From NCBI GenBank assembly GCA_944472155.2, contig OX235277.1, forward strand, positions 27,972,804 to 28,036,803: DNA of 64,000 nt, read 5' to 3'. Shown in pieces: positions 10,398 to 21,320 of this stretch (positions within the stretch are counted from its first letter, which is position 1; each line of letters begins with the position of its first letter). The DNA is from Trichobilharzia szidati (taxonomy: Eukaryota > Platyhelminthes > Trematoda > Strigeidida > Schistosomatidae). Position numbers and translations under genes: made by a program. The notes below the pieces were generated by a model. That model did not search any database, was not told the origin of the DNA, and saw nothing but the letters and a program-made list of their open reading frames with translations.

Positions 10398-11678
10398 TAT
10401 ATTTTTAGTATTTTTAATATATTTGTGTGTTGAAGTTTCTGTAGCAATTTGATTAAGTTTTCGGGGTGGAGTTGCTAGCACCACGCCCCAACCCTCCCTC
10501 TTTCTCCGGGCTTGGGACCGGCTAGAAAACTAGCGAGCTAGAAATCTAGGCGAGGTCAAGGCCTTCGACAGCGTTGACCGCGAAGTACAACGGGGTACTC
10601 CAAATATTCATCAACCTTATTCAACAGCTGTACGACAACAGCACATGTCAAGTGATCCACAACGGAAAACTCAGCGAGGCGTTTGGAGTAAACACAGGAG
10701 TCAGACAAGGGTGCTTATTATCACCAATGATAGTCCTGATTGTGGTGGACTGGACTGGATTATGCGTCAGACAGTGGGAAACGAGAAGACAGGGATATCC
10801 TGGACCGACGTGAAGAATCTAGAAGACCTAGATTTCGCAGATGATTTTTGTTTGATGTCACACAAAATCGAAGACTTACAAGCGAAAACCGACAAACTGG
10901 TCGAAGAGGCTGGCAGCAAAGACAGGACTGCAGGTGAACACAGACAAGACGGAGGTTATGAAAATAACCAACCAACAACAACAACAACAACAGCAGCAGC
11001 ATCCAGCGCCAATCACCATCAACGGGAGGGATTTGAAAGAGGTTATTTCATTCACTTATCTAGGGAGCATTGTCTCAACTACAGGAGGAACGGACGAGGA
11101 TGTCAAATCGAGAATTGGGAAGGCGAGAAACACATTCATCAACCTGAAATCAATCTGGAAATCTTCGTCACTCAGCAACACTCAACAACAAATTCGGATT
11201 TTCAATACGACCGTCAAGTCAGTTCTTCTTTACGTACGGATCAGAAACTTGGCGGGTCACAAAGAATATTTCCAACAGCCTGTTGCAGACCTTCATCAAC
11301 AACTGTCTTCACTGGCTCTTTACTGAAGATCAGCTGGCCGCGGGAAAGAATCACGAACAAGAAACTATGGGAAGAAACAAAACAAGAACCAATCGCCCAA
11401 CAAATATGCAGGAGAAAGTGGAGATGGATTGGACACTCACTGAGGAGGCCGCTGGGTGACATCACGCGTCAGGCCATTGCTCGAGTGGAACCCGAAAGGG
11501 AAGCGGCGAGTGGGACGTCCAAGTGTGACATGGAGGAGATCGTGTGAAGAGGAGTTGAAACAGTATGGACTAACATGGATGCAAGTGAAAAGTACATCAG
11601 AAGACAGAAGCAAGTGGAGACGTGCAGTTGAAGCCCTATGTTCCACTAGGAACCCAAGGGAACAATAATAATAATAAT
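10398..11678 (+). mobile_element. SR2-like copy with inverted 5' end
   Basis: Positions 10398-10557 are the antisense of the SR2 5' terminus (leader about nt 160 back to nt 1, ending 'aggcgaggtc'). At 10558 the sequence switches to the sense strand in the RT domain (KAFDSVD) and runs to the (AAT)n tail at 11678. Inside are the motifs GVRQGCLLSP, FADD, YLGSIVSTTGG, WRWIGHSLRRP and VGRPSVTWRRSCEEE, in shifted frames. TGTCTT is present at both outer ends (10393-10398, 11678-11683) as a candidate duplication. This is the outcome expected from twin priming. Confidence 0.8.
10558..11668 (+). pseudogene. SR2-like RT C-terminal fragment
   Basis: The protein begins at the second catalytic RT block and covers the C-terminal half. 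It is spread over three frames: 10574-10813 (LIQQLYDN, GVRQGCLLSP), 10645 to about 10910 then 10934-11326 (FADD box, YLGSIVS), and 11456-11668 (EWNPKGKRRVGRPSV to SEDRSKWRRAVEAL). A CAA/CAG tract encodes a polyglutamine run near 10980, also present in the 3640 copy. It is inactive through truncation and frameshifts. Confidence 0.75.
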
Positions 11679-12127
11679 GTCTTGATTTTTAGCATTATTT
11701 CAATATACTACTGATATGATACGTATTTATGATATAAATATACAGAGCAAAAAGAGTTTTAAGGGTAGCCTTTAAAAGACATTGTGGCTATATTATATTA
11801 CTTACCTATCAGATATCTCAGTTGATGATGATATAAACCGTGTTGCTAAGTCATACAAAAAAGGTATAATTATCAGTAGATTATGTAGAATTTAATCATA
11901 TTTATTCTAATATATATTTAAATAGTCTACCAATTGTCTACTTATACTGTTTGTCGATATTTTATTGGCTTTAACACTGTTTATTATACTCGTTATTATG
12001 TAACCAATCAGATGTGAACATTATCACTAGGGTATCTTCATCACCTGAGCAAATTTATTCTATGGTCTTATGACATATGGTTGATGTAGTTGAAGCGATG
12101 GTCTCTCTTCAACTAAACAGATTTATC

Positions 12128-12141
12128 ACTGAATCTTTGTT
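12128..12141. repeat. Target-site duplication of the PLE, left copy
   Basis: ACTGAATCTTTGTT is repeated exactly at 14747-14760. The two copies bracket the inverted PLE block. Confidence 0.75.
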
Positions 12142-12173
12142 TATTTCAGAAGGCGTGAAATAGCAATGGGACT

Positions 12174-12638
12174 ATGTTCATGAAACTGAAATTTAATGGG
12201 GACGTGGCTAGCGAATTCTTACATCTGAGATTATCGAGAGCAACAAAACGAACTTATACTGCCGCCACCCCTTGTTTGTCATTTTCCAGCTGCCGACCAA
12301 TTATGATTGCTCAAGTGAAAGATAAGCTACCTAGCTGTGCCACTTCGATGTGTATCTATAAATTTAGTTGCTCCTGTGGAGAAAGCTATATAGGGAGAAC
12401 AACTAGACAGCTTAACAAACGCATTAATGATCATCTTCCTTCATGGTTTGGAAAAGGTCAAATAAAATCTATAAGAAGTTCTATTTTGGCTCATTTGATT
12501 CATAGCGGTCACCAATTGGACAAAAATAGTGCCTTCAAATTTATCTATCGCATTCCATCCAGCCTTTCTGACGGAATTCGAATCCGCCTTTTATACATAG
12601 CCGAAGCTATGGGAATTAATTCGAGAGAACAGTCCTAG
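12174..12638 (+). pseudogene. PLE GIY-YIG endonuclease domain
   Basis: The ORF holds the C-terminal endonuclease of a Penelope-like RT. CSCGESYIGRTTRQL carries the YIG part of the GIY-YIG box near residue 72; the catalytic Arg follows in IGRT. Downstream are SILAHLIHSGHQLD and YIAEAMGI, typical of the second half of the domain. The enzyme would nick the target for reverse transcription. The RT part is missing upstream, so this is a 5'-truncated copy. Its inverted duplicate at about 14480-14746 has stops. Confidence 0.75.
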
Positions 12639-12909
12639 TCTTTGCATACAACAAAAGAAGTTTTTTCTGCCTTTGTCTCTCCCTTGCTCCGCCTAGGTGA
12701 ATTCTATTCAAAACCCTCCCACTACTCTTTCTTATTTTCCATCTCCTTCGCATTTTTATGATACTTATTTAAACTTTGATTATCTGTCCACTTCACCTTT
12801 AGTATTACGTCACTTTTAAGATTTGACCTAATTTATTTATTGAATTCATTATAAATTATTTAAATTAATCCCAGCTTGTTTAAGAGAAAATCAAAACAAG
12901 ATCTGTTTT

Positions 12910-12951
12910 CTGAACGCTTCGCTGTGTAAGCTGCCACAGCTTCTTCAGCAG
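12910..12951 (-). ncRNA. PLE-type hammerhead motif, minus arm
   Basis: Core CTGAAGA with flanking CTG/CAG stem I and stem II GCTGTG/CACAGC. The box reads GAAG instead of GAAA, so this arm is probably defective. Confidence 0.5.
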
Positions 12952-13146
12952 ATTTATTCGGATTATTATTAATCATCAAAATATATAGTCAAAATTTATT
13001 TTTACATAAATTGAAGTCAGTTTATTTGAAAGTCATTTGTCCATGGACATTTTTACCAATAGAAAATATGTAAGCAGTCATCACATATATTTGTAATGAC
13101 TAATGTCAAGTTGTTGTTGTGATGATTAATAATAATCCGAATAAAT

Positions 13147-13185
13147 CTGCTGAAGAAGCTGTGGCTTACACAGCGAAACGTTCAG
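13147..13185 (+). ncRNA. PLE-type hammerhead motif, plus arm
   Basis: CTG, core CTGAAGA, one unpaired A, perfect six-pair stem II GCTGTG/CACAGC, then GAAA, minimal stem III CG, TT and CAG closing stem I. The extra A after the core and the tiny stem III agree with hammerheads described in PLE pseudo-LTRs. Confidence 0.55.
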
Positions 13186-13524
13186 AAAACAGATCTTGTT
13201 TTGATTTTCTTAACACGCTGAGATTAATTTAAATAATTTATAATGAATCAATCTGACTCGGCGCTCAAATTATTCCAGGAAGTTCGTAACACCTACGGCC
13301 TGGAAAACGATATTTATTGAATTGTCTGCATATACAAATATTACTACCTTTGTTATTCTTATCGTCAACCGGCATAAACCTTACTATCATTATTTTGTTA
13401 TCATTATAATCATCGTTATTAATGACGCTCAAAACATTTACCACATTATTATTATTATTTGATCCACAAAACCACCGTCATTGGTTAAAAATTTTTATAT
13501 GTAAGTCTATGTAAATTAGAGTAA

Positions 13525-13566
13525 AACCTGAAGAAGATCTAACTGAAAACAACGATATTGTTCGCT
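13525..13566 (+). ncRNA. PLE-type hammerhead motif (left arm of outer PLE)
   Basis: Core CTGAAGA, short stem II region GATCTAACT, GAAA, then a long near-palindromic stem III (ACAACGATATTGT) and TC. It is the inverted counterpart of 14051-14091 with a few changes. Confidence 0.45.
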
Positions 13567-14050
13567 GATATGTCTTGTACTACTGAGACTATTGACAAGA
13601 ACATTAATGATGAAAGAGTTTAAGGCATCTACAGTTTTGTCATATACAAGAAAGGCATATCTGAAACCCTACATAGGATTCTTTATTAAAGAGGAATTAG
13701 AGGAGGCATTAAAACCTACAAACTCACACTCAGAGACAAGCTGTGTGCGTTAAGGGGCAAAAAAGAATATAATCTATAGAATACCTTCCAGTGACGATGA
13801 AGTCAACTGACCAGATACGTTAGATCAGTAGATGGAGGTAGTAGTCAGAATGTTGGAACTTAAGAATTTAGCTAAGTGTAGAATAGAGGACTCGCTTGAA
13901 GGTGAGTAACTTGGAGAAAAACTCAGCAGTCACAATGCATGCATTGATACACAATCACACAGTAGGATGGGACAGAGTTATAGTTCTAAAAAAGTAATAT
14001 AAGTAAGTTCAGGGAGAGGTTGATTACTGAATCTTTAGAACAAGACATAT

Positions 14051-14091
14051 AAGCGAACAATATTGTTTTCAATTAGATCTTCTTCAGGCTT
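14051..14091 (-). ncRNA. PLE-type hammerhead motif (right arm of outer PLE)
   Basis: On the minus strand: stem I AAGC/GCTT, core CTGAAGA, an extra A, a three-pair stem II (GAT/ATT, one G-U), GAAA, the perfect palindrome ACAATATTGT as stem III, and TC at the cleavage site. The invariant bases are intact. Confidence 0.55.
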
Positions 14092-14746
14092 TACTCTAAT
14101 TTACATAGACTTATATATAAAAATTTTCAACCAATGACGGTGATTTTGTGGATCAAATAATAATAATAATGTGGTAAATGTTTTGAATGTAGTTAATAAC
14201 GATGATTATAATGATAAAATATTGATAATAAGGTTTATGCAGGTGGCGATAAGAATAACAAAGGTAGTAATATGTGTATATGTAGACAATTTAATAAATC
14301 AATTAGGTTAAATCATAAAAGTTACGTAATACTAAAGGTGAAGTGGACAGATAATCAGAGCTTAGATAAATATCATAAAAATACGAAGGAGATGGAAAAT
14401 AAGAAAGGGTAGGGGAGGGTTTTGAATAGAATTCACCTAGGCCAGGCAAGGGAGAGACAAAGATTGAACAAACTTCTTTTGTTGCATGCAAAGACTAGGA
14501 TTGTTCTCTCGAATTAATTCCCATAGTTTCGGCTATGTGTAAAAGATGGATTCGAATTCCGTTCGAAAGGCTCGATGGAATACGATAGATAACTTTGAAG
14601 GCACTACTTCTGTCCACTTTGGTGACCACTATCAATCAAATGAGCCAAAATAGAACTTCTTATAGATTTTATTTGACCTTTTCCAAACCATGAAGGAAGA
14701 TGATCATTAATGCGTTTGTTAAGCTGTCTAGTTGTTCGCCCTATAT

Positions 14747-14760
14747 ACTGAATCTTTGTT
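14747..14760. repeat. Target-site duplication of the PLE, right copy
   Basis: Exact 14-bp match to 12128-12141. Confidence 0.75.
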
Positions 14761-15201
14761 CATATAATCTACACCTAACATGTGCAATAGCAATGAATTC
14801 ATACCAATATCAGAATATTATTGTCAATGAAATCAAGGGATAGAAAATGATCAAACTATTTAAACGAAGTTTGGAAGAGGTTATGTGATTGCCTAGATGT
14901 GATTCTGAGCAATAATAAATTGTGCTCGAAACGTCATCACTAAGTAATATCACTTATCATGTGCGCTTTTATCAAATAAATTTATTCTATGGTAGAATTA
15001 TATATTATACCATGGTACCGAAGTTCTGTTCCTATGTTAATACAATCAAGTTTAAACTAGGATTTGGACATATTTAGTCTATTACATATGTACATTTTTC
15101 ACGGTAATGAGTTCTACTTCAACCACGCTTGATACAACAAAAGATTATTGTTGTCAAAAAACAGTCAATGTATATTTCGATAAAGAAAGGAAGACGAAAT
15201 T

Positions 15202-15250
15202 CGCAGTATAAAATGATATCATTCTATTTCACAGGTTCTCATCAGCTGCA
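15202..15250 (-). ncRNA. PLE-type hammerhead motif, lower arm
   Basis: Minus strand: TGCAG/CTGCG stem I, canonical core CTGATGA, GAAA, and a nine-pair self-complementary stem III around GATATC, with an A at the cleavage position. Stem II (GAACCTGT) hardly pairs, which is the weak point of the assignment. Confidence 0.5.
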
Positions 15251-15592
15251 GACTACCTGAAATTACTATGGTTATATAAATGATAATAACATACTTTAAT
15301 GTTTGAGTGGTAGTAGAGAAGAGATAAAATTGACGCATCCAAAAATGAAAGCATTACAATTTTTAGTATAAGTTTTCATCACCAATTTATATGCTTTCAA
15401 AGTTGAAAAGAGGTGGGAGGGGTAAGACAGAAAACAGAAAAATTGATTAACAGAAACAGTGTTAGCTTGTAGGTTCATATAGGAACTCCAAAAAACAAAA
15501 GCGGTTACAGTTTATGAGATTGAGATTTGTTCACTGAGTTGAGATGGCTGAATTAGATGACTAATTAATGTAATCAAAATCAAAATTCAGTT

Positions 15593-15960
15593 ACCAAGGC
15601 AGTGAGAGATTAATCACACTCTCTTTCTGTATGCATAAGTCTGGTTCGAATCGTTTGATTGTTATCACTTCAGCAAATCGTAGTAAATTTGCTGTTTTTT
15701 GTCTATTTAATATTTTAAGGACTTAGAAATCTCTACGAGATGTCCGGTATCAACAATGTGTCTGGTAATTGCACTCTGAAAATATTTGCTCTTTTTCAGG
15801 CATATGTTTCTTGGAATATGTTCAGAAAACCGGATAGAAGCCCTTCTTTCTGTCCTTCCAATATACTTGCTCCCGCAAGTACACGTGAATTCATAAACGG
15901 AGTTGGAGGTGACATCAGTAGGGTATTTATCCAGTTTTTAGTGGATTATAGAAGGAGTGG
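15593..15960 (-). pseudogene. PLE GIY-YIG endonuclease domain (one frameshift)
   Basis: Read on the minus strand, VYEFTCTCGSKYIGRTERR gives a clean GIY-YIG box, followed by RFSEHIPRNI and ITRHIVDTGHLVEISKSL. After one frameshift near 15700 the sequence continues ILNRQKTANLLRFAEV and ends LCIQKESVINLSLPW with a TAA at 15593-15595. The ending LSLPW matches other PLE copies (44450, 60020). This domain is the target-nicking endonuclease of PLEs. One indel is enough to inactivate it. Confidence 0.7.
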
Positions 15961-16217
15961 TGCTGTATACTGTTATGAGTTTTGCTGCCGGGAAGCTTCT
16001 ATTTATTGCTATTTTTAGTCTTCTGTCAATCTTTTGTGACACTGCATCTCCTCCCCCTCTTTTCAACTTTGAAAGCGTATAAATTGATGATGATAACTTA
16101 TACTAAAAATTGTAATGCTTTCATTTTTGGATGCGTCAATTTATCTCTTCTCTACTACCACTCAAACATTAAAGTATGTTATTATCATTTATATAACCAT
16201 AGTAATTTCAGGTAGTC

Positions 16218-16266
16218 TGCAGCTGATGAGAACCTGTGAAATAGAATGATATCATTTTATACTGCG
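16218..16266 (+). ncRNA. PLE-type hammerhead motif, upper arm
   Basis: Same motif as 15202-15250 in the opposite orientation: CTGATGA at 16223-16229, GAAA at 16238-16241, palindromic stem III, and CTGC closing stem I. Confidence 0.5.
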
Positions 16267-16299
16267 AATTTCGTCTTCCTTTCTTTATTGAAATTTATC

Positions 16300-16970
16300 A
16301 AGGGAACCAGTTGTTTGAAGTTAATGTATATTTCTTGAACAACTTTTGAGTCTGTAGTCACAATTAAGATTTATTTTTGTGTTTTAGTCTTATATAATAA
16401 AGTAAACTTCGTCATGAATCAAGGAGCACTGGACGGCTATTTCTTCCGATCTTGGGAATCTCTCGCAGTTTGAACCCTCATGACCCATTCAGTGGATGAA
16501 CCTAAGGCCTTCAGATCAGGAAGTGAGCATACTGATCATCCGACCACTGTATCGAGATCCATGAGTTCTATTTATTTCTATTCTCGTAATATAGCTCCAC
16601 TGATAAATCGTCAACAGGCTGGCCTCATAATGAGCCCTAATGAATAATCCCAAGATAGGAGGGGAGAGCTATCCAATGCTCTTCGACTTTCACTAGTTAT
16701 CTGAACGGTGTCGGTTCGTGCCATAATCCACCTTGAGATTAATAAAACTCGTACGAACCAAATACATGAAACTCATATAATTAACCAGTTGCACTAATGT
16801 GAAACCCTGAAGAAAAGTTTCTGTGTGAAAATCGGCCTATTTAGCAATGACTATTATGCACCAGTTGAAGACTTACTACTTACAGCCTTGTTATGGTTTG
16901 AAAGCTCTATTACCTTATGAAAATGTCTCAGAACACGTCAACTCATATCTCTGTGTCATCTTATCGCAAT
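16300..16970. other. Unassigned AT-rich stretch
   Basis: I see no gene. The part at 16420-16560 ('cttccgatcttgggaatctctcgcag', 'gatcatccgaccactgtatcgag') has the style of a tRNA-headed repeat but no convincing box A/B pair. Confidence 0.3.
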
Positions 16971-18200
16971 TGGTAATTCCATATTAGTTTGTTTATTAGA
17001 TATATCACACAGTGAAGAAACAGTATTATTTACTGGATGACGTAGTTTCGAACACAATTTATTGTTCATAATCATATCAATTGTAATCTTACGACTTTGA
17101 AACCTGAGTTTTATAGTTTTCTTTGTCTTCTCCTATTTGTCGTAGGAGTAGTAGAATTTTCCAGATGTCCGGCTGGACAGGTGTTGAATCATTCCTATTA
17201 CACGTATTCTCTGTTAGTTGATTCGATAAATAAAGCTTCTGTTATCAATCTCTTCCTCCATCCCGTGACATTAGATTTTAAAACTGTCATCCTATCCCAT
17301 CCCATTTGTATGGTTGTGTGCAATTGCATGTAATGCTATAGCTGAACTATTCCCTAGATTTCTCATCTCATTCGGATCAACTAATTTATATTTTGCTAGG
17401 TTTTTATGTTCGGCTAGTCTAACTGCTCCTGTTCTACTAGTTTAACCTATGCGTTTAACCTGACAATCATTCCAGCAGGGTATTAGACAAACTAAATTAA
17501 TTTGTTTAATTGACTCCCCAGGATATCCTTTAACCGACAAAGCTTGTTTCTAATTGAGTTTGTGGGTTTGAATACCAGGCATTTTTATTTCTGCCTTGTT
17601 AAGAATTCTGCTTCTGAGGTTCCTTCTTTGTATAGAATTACTGCTGATGATTTAGATTCTTATTGTTGGTGTCGTCATTAATAATAATATTATTATTATC
17701 ACTATTACTATTATCATTAATATTGTTATTATCACTATCGCTACTATCATTATTTATTTTGTGTTTACATTTCCTTACATATTTCCTGACTAATTTATCC
17801 GGGTAATTATTAAGTTTCAAGACTTCTTTTATGTGTATCAATTCCTGTTTTAGATTTTCTTTGGTACTACTTAATTTTTGTGCTCTGTCATTTAAACATT
17901 TCACCAATCCTATTTTTACTGACATAGGATGGGATGATCGGAAGTCCATATATCTGTTTGAATGTGTGGGTTTCCTGTTAACACTAGAGTTTATATTCCC
18001 ATCTTCTTTCCTCTTTGCGTTGCAATCTAACATTGGAAGCTCCCCTTCCTGATTTTCCAACTCATAAGTGAATTGAATTGCTTCAACCTTCGAGTTGATG
18101 TGTTCGAAAAACCTAACTATATCTTGTCTTCTAAGTACAGTGAATGTGTCATCTACATCCACAGTGCCCAAGTTTTGCACATATATTATCGCGATTGGGT
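16970..18200 (-). mobile_element. PLE: Penelope-like element (third type), minus strand
   Basis: A pseudo-LTR piece (16970-17080, with 'ttagatatatcacacagtgaa', 'tttactggatgacg' and 'aatttattgttcataatc') is followed by a minus-strand PLE body. The same pieces occur at 22295-22394 and 25850-25960, so this is a family in its own right. The body holds the RT thumb region and a worn GIY-YIG region (17110-17600). Confidence 0.7.
17638..18180 (-). pseudogene. PLE reverse transcriptase C-terminal fragment
   Basis: The frame starts just at a worn active-site box (VDVDDTFTV, where the related copy at 22980 has RYVDDTFTV). It continues with FFEHINSK, FTYELENQEGELPMLD and NRYMDFRSSHPMSVK, all shared with the plus-strand copy at 22342-23505. 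It ends in an Asn/Asp-rich low-complexity tail before the GIY-YIG region. Everything N-terminal to the active site is missing. It is a dead fragment. Confidence 0.75.
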
Positions 18201-19100
18201 TTAATGAAAGGAGGAGGAATAATAGTTATTTACCAGTCATTAGTGAATTCAGCTCGCCATTGGTGAATTGATTGCTCAGTACAAGGTCAGAATTTGTTAG
18301 GGCATTTTCTGTAAATACTGATATATTTATGACACAATATGTGACTTTGATGATATCATCAATGACATCAAGAAAGTGAGTGAAATTGCACGATGGCATA
18401 TAATTCTGACCAATATCAATGTTAAGATTGCTTCAGTGGGGATGCTGAGTAGTACTGTTTAATATGAGTGGCCACAGATGTTCATATCAATGTGGCGTGT
18501 ATTTCGTTTTCTCCATAACCCAATCTTTAATTACTGACATAGAACATGACTAACTATACACATATACAGAATCTCTGGTTCCGATTAAATGCCTCCACAC
18601 TAGTCTGTTCTGTCCTCACTGATGTTTATGACATGTGGCCGATGAAAACATAAGATCTCAGGGGTACCATTGCACAAAATTTCTAACAGTCGGTATGAAC
18701 GATTTGCAGCAGCACAGTACCTCTACATCTAAAGCCTTCCAAGTGTTAACAAACAATGATTGCAGTTATCTGTAAGTTGCCTGGCAGTTACTAAAGGGTT
18801 AATATATTGAAGACACTGCTAATTTATGTCTTCATTTTTAGTTCAAGCGACTGTTTCGAGGCATATTGTTCAATCGCGTCAAAGTATACATCGATTTCGC
18901 TTTATCTCAACCATTTTTTCCACACAATGGGCGTTTTCGATATGTACCATATTTTCGTTAATTACTTTATACTACTCATAAGTAGGCAAATTCCACCTAA
19001 AATATTCAAAGGTGACAATGAGGTATGTTTAGTACGGAGGCAACATTTCAGTGAGGAATATTTATTTATTAAAATCTCTTCTAAGTAGAAAAATATAACA
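18200..19100. other. No supported gene
   Basis: AT-rich sequence with short open frames only; I see no known repeat signature. Confidence 0.4.
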
Positions 19101-19104
19101 CAAA

Positions 19105-19625
19105 CTCTAGATATTATTACTTCATTTAGTTCCTTGAGAAACATAGGGCCGCACGTCTCCATTGCGTTCGGTTCTCTGACAACGTTTTCACTTGACTCCA
19201 GGTCTGCCCACATGCTTTCATCTCCTCTTCACATGACCTCCTCCATGTCACCCTCGCACTGATGACCAACTCGCCGCTTCCCATTCGGGTTCCACTCGAG
19301 CGATGGCCTGGCGTGTGATGTCACTCACTTGATGGTTTGCTTTCTCAGAGTATGGCCAATCCACCTCCATTTCTTCCTGCATATTTCTTGCAAATTCGGT
19401 TCCTACCTGGTTGGTTCGCTCCCAGAGATCTCTGTTGCTGATCTTTTCTGGCCAACTGATATTGAGTAGTATTGAGCGAAAACAGCTATTGATGAAAGTC
19501 TGAAGTTCGTCCGAAGTGACCTTCGTGACGTGCCAAATCTCTGATCCATCCGAATAGTAGCACTGACTTCACATTAGAGTTGGAAATCCAGATCTTATTT
19601 TTCATGCTGAGTGAAACTTTAGATA
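19105..19625 (-). mobile_element. RTE element 3' relic
   Basis: Minus-strand reading gives the C-terminal RTE region: motifs corresponding to SILNISWPEKI, an EMEVDWPYSE version of the WRWIGHS block, and 'tggaacccgaatgggaagcgg' as in the VGRP segment, ending near 19140 in 'ggccctatgtttctcaaggaa'. It is diverged from SR2 and stop-containing. From 19640 to 20560 I find nothing else. Confidence 0.65.
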
Positions 19626-20572
19626 TTAGAATTTTTAAAACCGAAGTAGACGAAATTTGACTGGAAGTAATTATTGACTTTCCTTATAATAGTTCAACTA
19701 ACTTATGACAGCAGTGTCACCAATCAGAAAAGAAACTGAGTAAGTGGATTTCTTTTCACTTGCACAGTGAACTACCAATTACAGAATCTGGTAATTCTAT
19801 GTGGTCATCAGCTCATATCGTTCAATGGTCATATGCAAACACCCTCAGAGAGAAACTTATTTGGTCCTAATTGATTCTTCCATAAACTCGAATTTGACTT
19901 GTACTTTGAAATCAGTCAATTTCTGATATAAGCTTGTGATTCGGTTACAGTAAGCCTTCATTATACAGTATGAAATAATCAATCTAAATTAAATGATAAA
20001 TATAACTCAGTAATGATAAGGTAGCATAAGTAAAATAAGAAAATAAGGATATCAGGTGGTACTATGTACTACTGATCAATTGATTTGAGTAGTTGTATGC
20101 AAATCATATCAACCAACAATGCTTGCTAACCTGATCAAAGTGGTTGATGTACCTGATGGTTATTTTGCTCATTTAGGGCTAAACTCATTATCAGTATACC
20201 TCGTTGGGCTCAGCTCAGAGAGATAGATCAGTTGAAGTACTCGAATTCATTTTGGTGATTTAGACAAACTGATAGTGGATGAAATCAATTTCTCAATTGA
20301 GAAATTGCGCAGTTCGTGTTGACAGTGCGCCAAGGTTTCCTTTAGAAGAGTCAAGAATTCAGTTCAAAACAAATGATATAACGTTAGTCGATGAATATCA
20401 TTGAATCGTATTAAAATATAGTTTACTCTCGCTTATCTATAAACATATCTTTCACACAAATATCCCGTTTCCTGCAAAACAATTATTTTGTTTACTTATA
20501 TACTACTTATGAGTAGGTAAACACTTAATTGAAAATATTTAAAACTGTGAGTTTGGGTTTCGCGAGAGCTAC

Positions 20573-20761
20573 ATGCATGCAGACAACTATGGTCATCAGT
20601 TTCATTGGGATCAAGTCAAAATCTTAAACAGAGGAAACACGAAAAGTGCCAGAGAATTCCTAGAAGCCTGGTACTCAAGCGAAAATGCGATTAACAAACA
20701 CGTTAATATAGATGAAATATACCAATTAATAAAAAGTAAATCAGGTGACCAAAAAGTTTAA
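20573..20761 (+). pseudogene. PLE GIY-YIG domain C-terminus
   Basis: The 62-residue frame has HQFHWDQVKILNRGN, then SAREFLEAWYS and NAINKHVNIDEIYQ. The pattern H-x-F-x-W-D, SxREFLEAW and INxHV is what I know from the end of PLE GIY-YIG endonucleases (Neptune/Penelope type). The YIG box itself is missing, so it is a 5'-truncated copy. A TAA closes it naturally. Confidence 0.6.
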
Positions 20762-20870
20762 AATCCTAGTCAATAGAAAGTGGTCAATACATATGTGAAG
20801 ATAGTAACCAGGAGACGCAATTACATCACTCATGAAGAAATTTGAATCATTTCACTCTTTGCTAAATATG

Positions 20871-20910
20871 GCGCTGAAGATGTTGTCCGGAAGGACGACG
20901 AAAGCTTCGC
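20871..20910 (+). ncRNA. PLE-type hammerhead motif
   Basis: GCG, core CTGAAGA, one unpaired T, seven-pair stem II GTTGTCC/GGACGAC (one G-U), GAAA, minimal stem III GC with T, then T and CGC closing stem I. The invariant bases are intact. Confidence 0.55.
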
Positions 20911-21094
20911 GACTAAACCAACCAGCTCAGAGAACACTTTTAATTGCAAATCATCCACCTGAGCTACAAATCTTCTCTATTATTTCAAGAGCTACATACG
21001 ATTGAGAAACTCCAACGGGGACTGTTTATTTATTAAAATTTACATTTTTCAAAGATGAACGTGGCACACGACATACATGAGAGGCCTATTGTTT

Positions 21095-21320
21095 AACTCC
21101 TTTGCGTTTCCAGTGGAATATAGGGCTTCAAACCAGGTCTCTAGAGTTTACGTGGCGATGATGTTGTCATTTTACGGTACGAGTTTGCTAACCTCGCGCC
21201 CAACCTTCCCTCTTTACCGGGCTTACTACCAGATTAGAGAAGTTTTGGAGTGCTTTGGCTGCGAATAGAATTAAGAGCATGTATTGCTTGGTGTGTTGGC
21301 ATTCTATCACTGAACTACAG
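21095..21320 (-). mobile_element. tRNA-headed SINE with RTE 3' tail
   Basis: On the minus strand it begins with 'gtctgtagttcagtgatagaatgcc', a tRNA-like box A region, passes through 'gggaaggttgggcgcgaggttagc', related to the SR2 leader, and ends 'gaagccctatattccactgg', the SR2 3' end. Such a build lets a SINE be copied by the RTE enzyme. Relatives lie at 39963-40200 (plus), 45430-45660 (minus), 59190-59425 (plus). Confidence 0.7.

Larger units (their letters stand above)
12847..13310. mobile_element. Nested PLE fragment with inverted hammerhead arms
   Basis: A 464-bp insert interrupts the left arm of the outer PLE. It is bracketed by the direct repeat TATTTATTGAATT (12834-12846 and 13311-13323), and the uninterrupted site is seen in the right arm near 14283-14310. 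The insert itself is an inverted repeat: about 12855-12975 pairs with about 13118-13240, each arm carrying a hammerhead. It ends with an ATG frame (MNQSDSALKLFQEVRN) that looks like the start of an ORF. Confidence 0.75.
12142..14746. mobile_element. PLE: Penelope-like element with large inverted arms
   Basis: The left arm (12387-12846 continuing at 13324-13575) and the right arm (14035-14746, reverse orientation) are copies of the same PLE 3' half: GIY-YIG coding region, 3' tail and pseudo-LTR with hammerhead. The left side extends further into coding sequence (12174 on). The centre (13600-13990) holds a worn piece of a different PLE, similar to 23510-23900. A 14-bp direct repeat flanks the whole. 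Inverted partial copies are a known habit of PLE insertions. Confidence 0.75.
15188..16287 (-). mobile_element. PLE: Penelope-like element fragment with inverted pseudo-LTRs
   Basis: Two near-identical arms face each other: about 15188-15430 and 16048-16287 (reverse complement). Between them, on the minus strand, lies the C-terminal GIY-YIG coding part. In the minus orientation the order is plus-type arm, endonuclease, tail, minus-type arm. No RT domain is present, so the element is strongly truncated. I could not find a clear target duplication. Confidence 0.7.
20560..21010 (+). mobile_element. PLE: PLE 3' end of a fourth type
   Basis: A short coding end (20573-20761) is followed by a 3' tail with a hammerhead (20871-20910). 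The block 'accagctcagagaacact', 'gcaaatcatccacctgagc' and 'caaatcttctctattat' follows. The same tail occurs at 46185-46410. Only the last part of the element is present. Confidence 0.65.

Noticed and set aside
17030..17080. Hammerhead in the third PLE type (TACTGGATGACG...GAACAC)
   Set aside because: An extra base breaks the CTGANGA core and GAAA is not present; it may be a relic, but I cannot support it.
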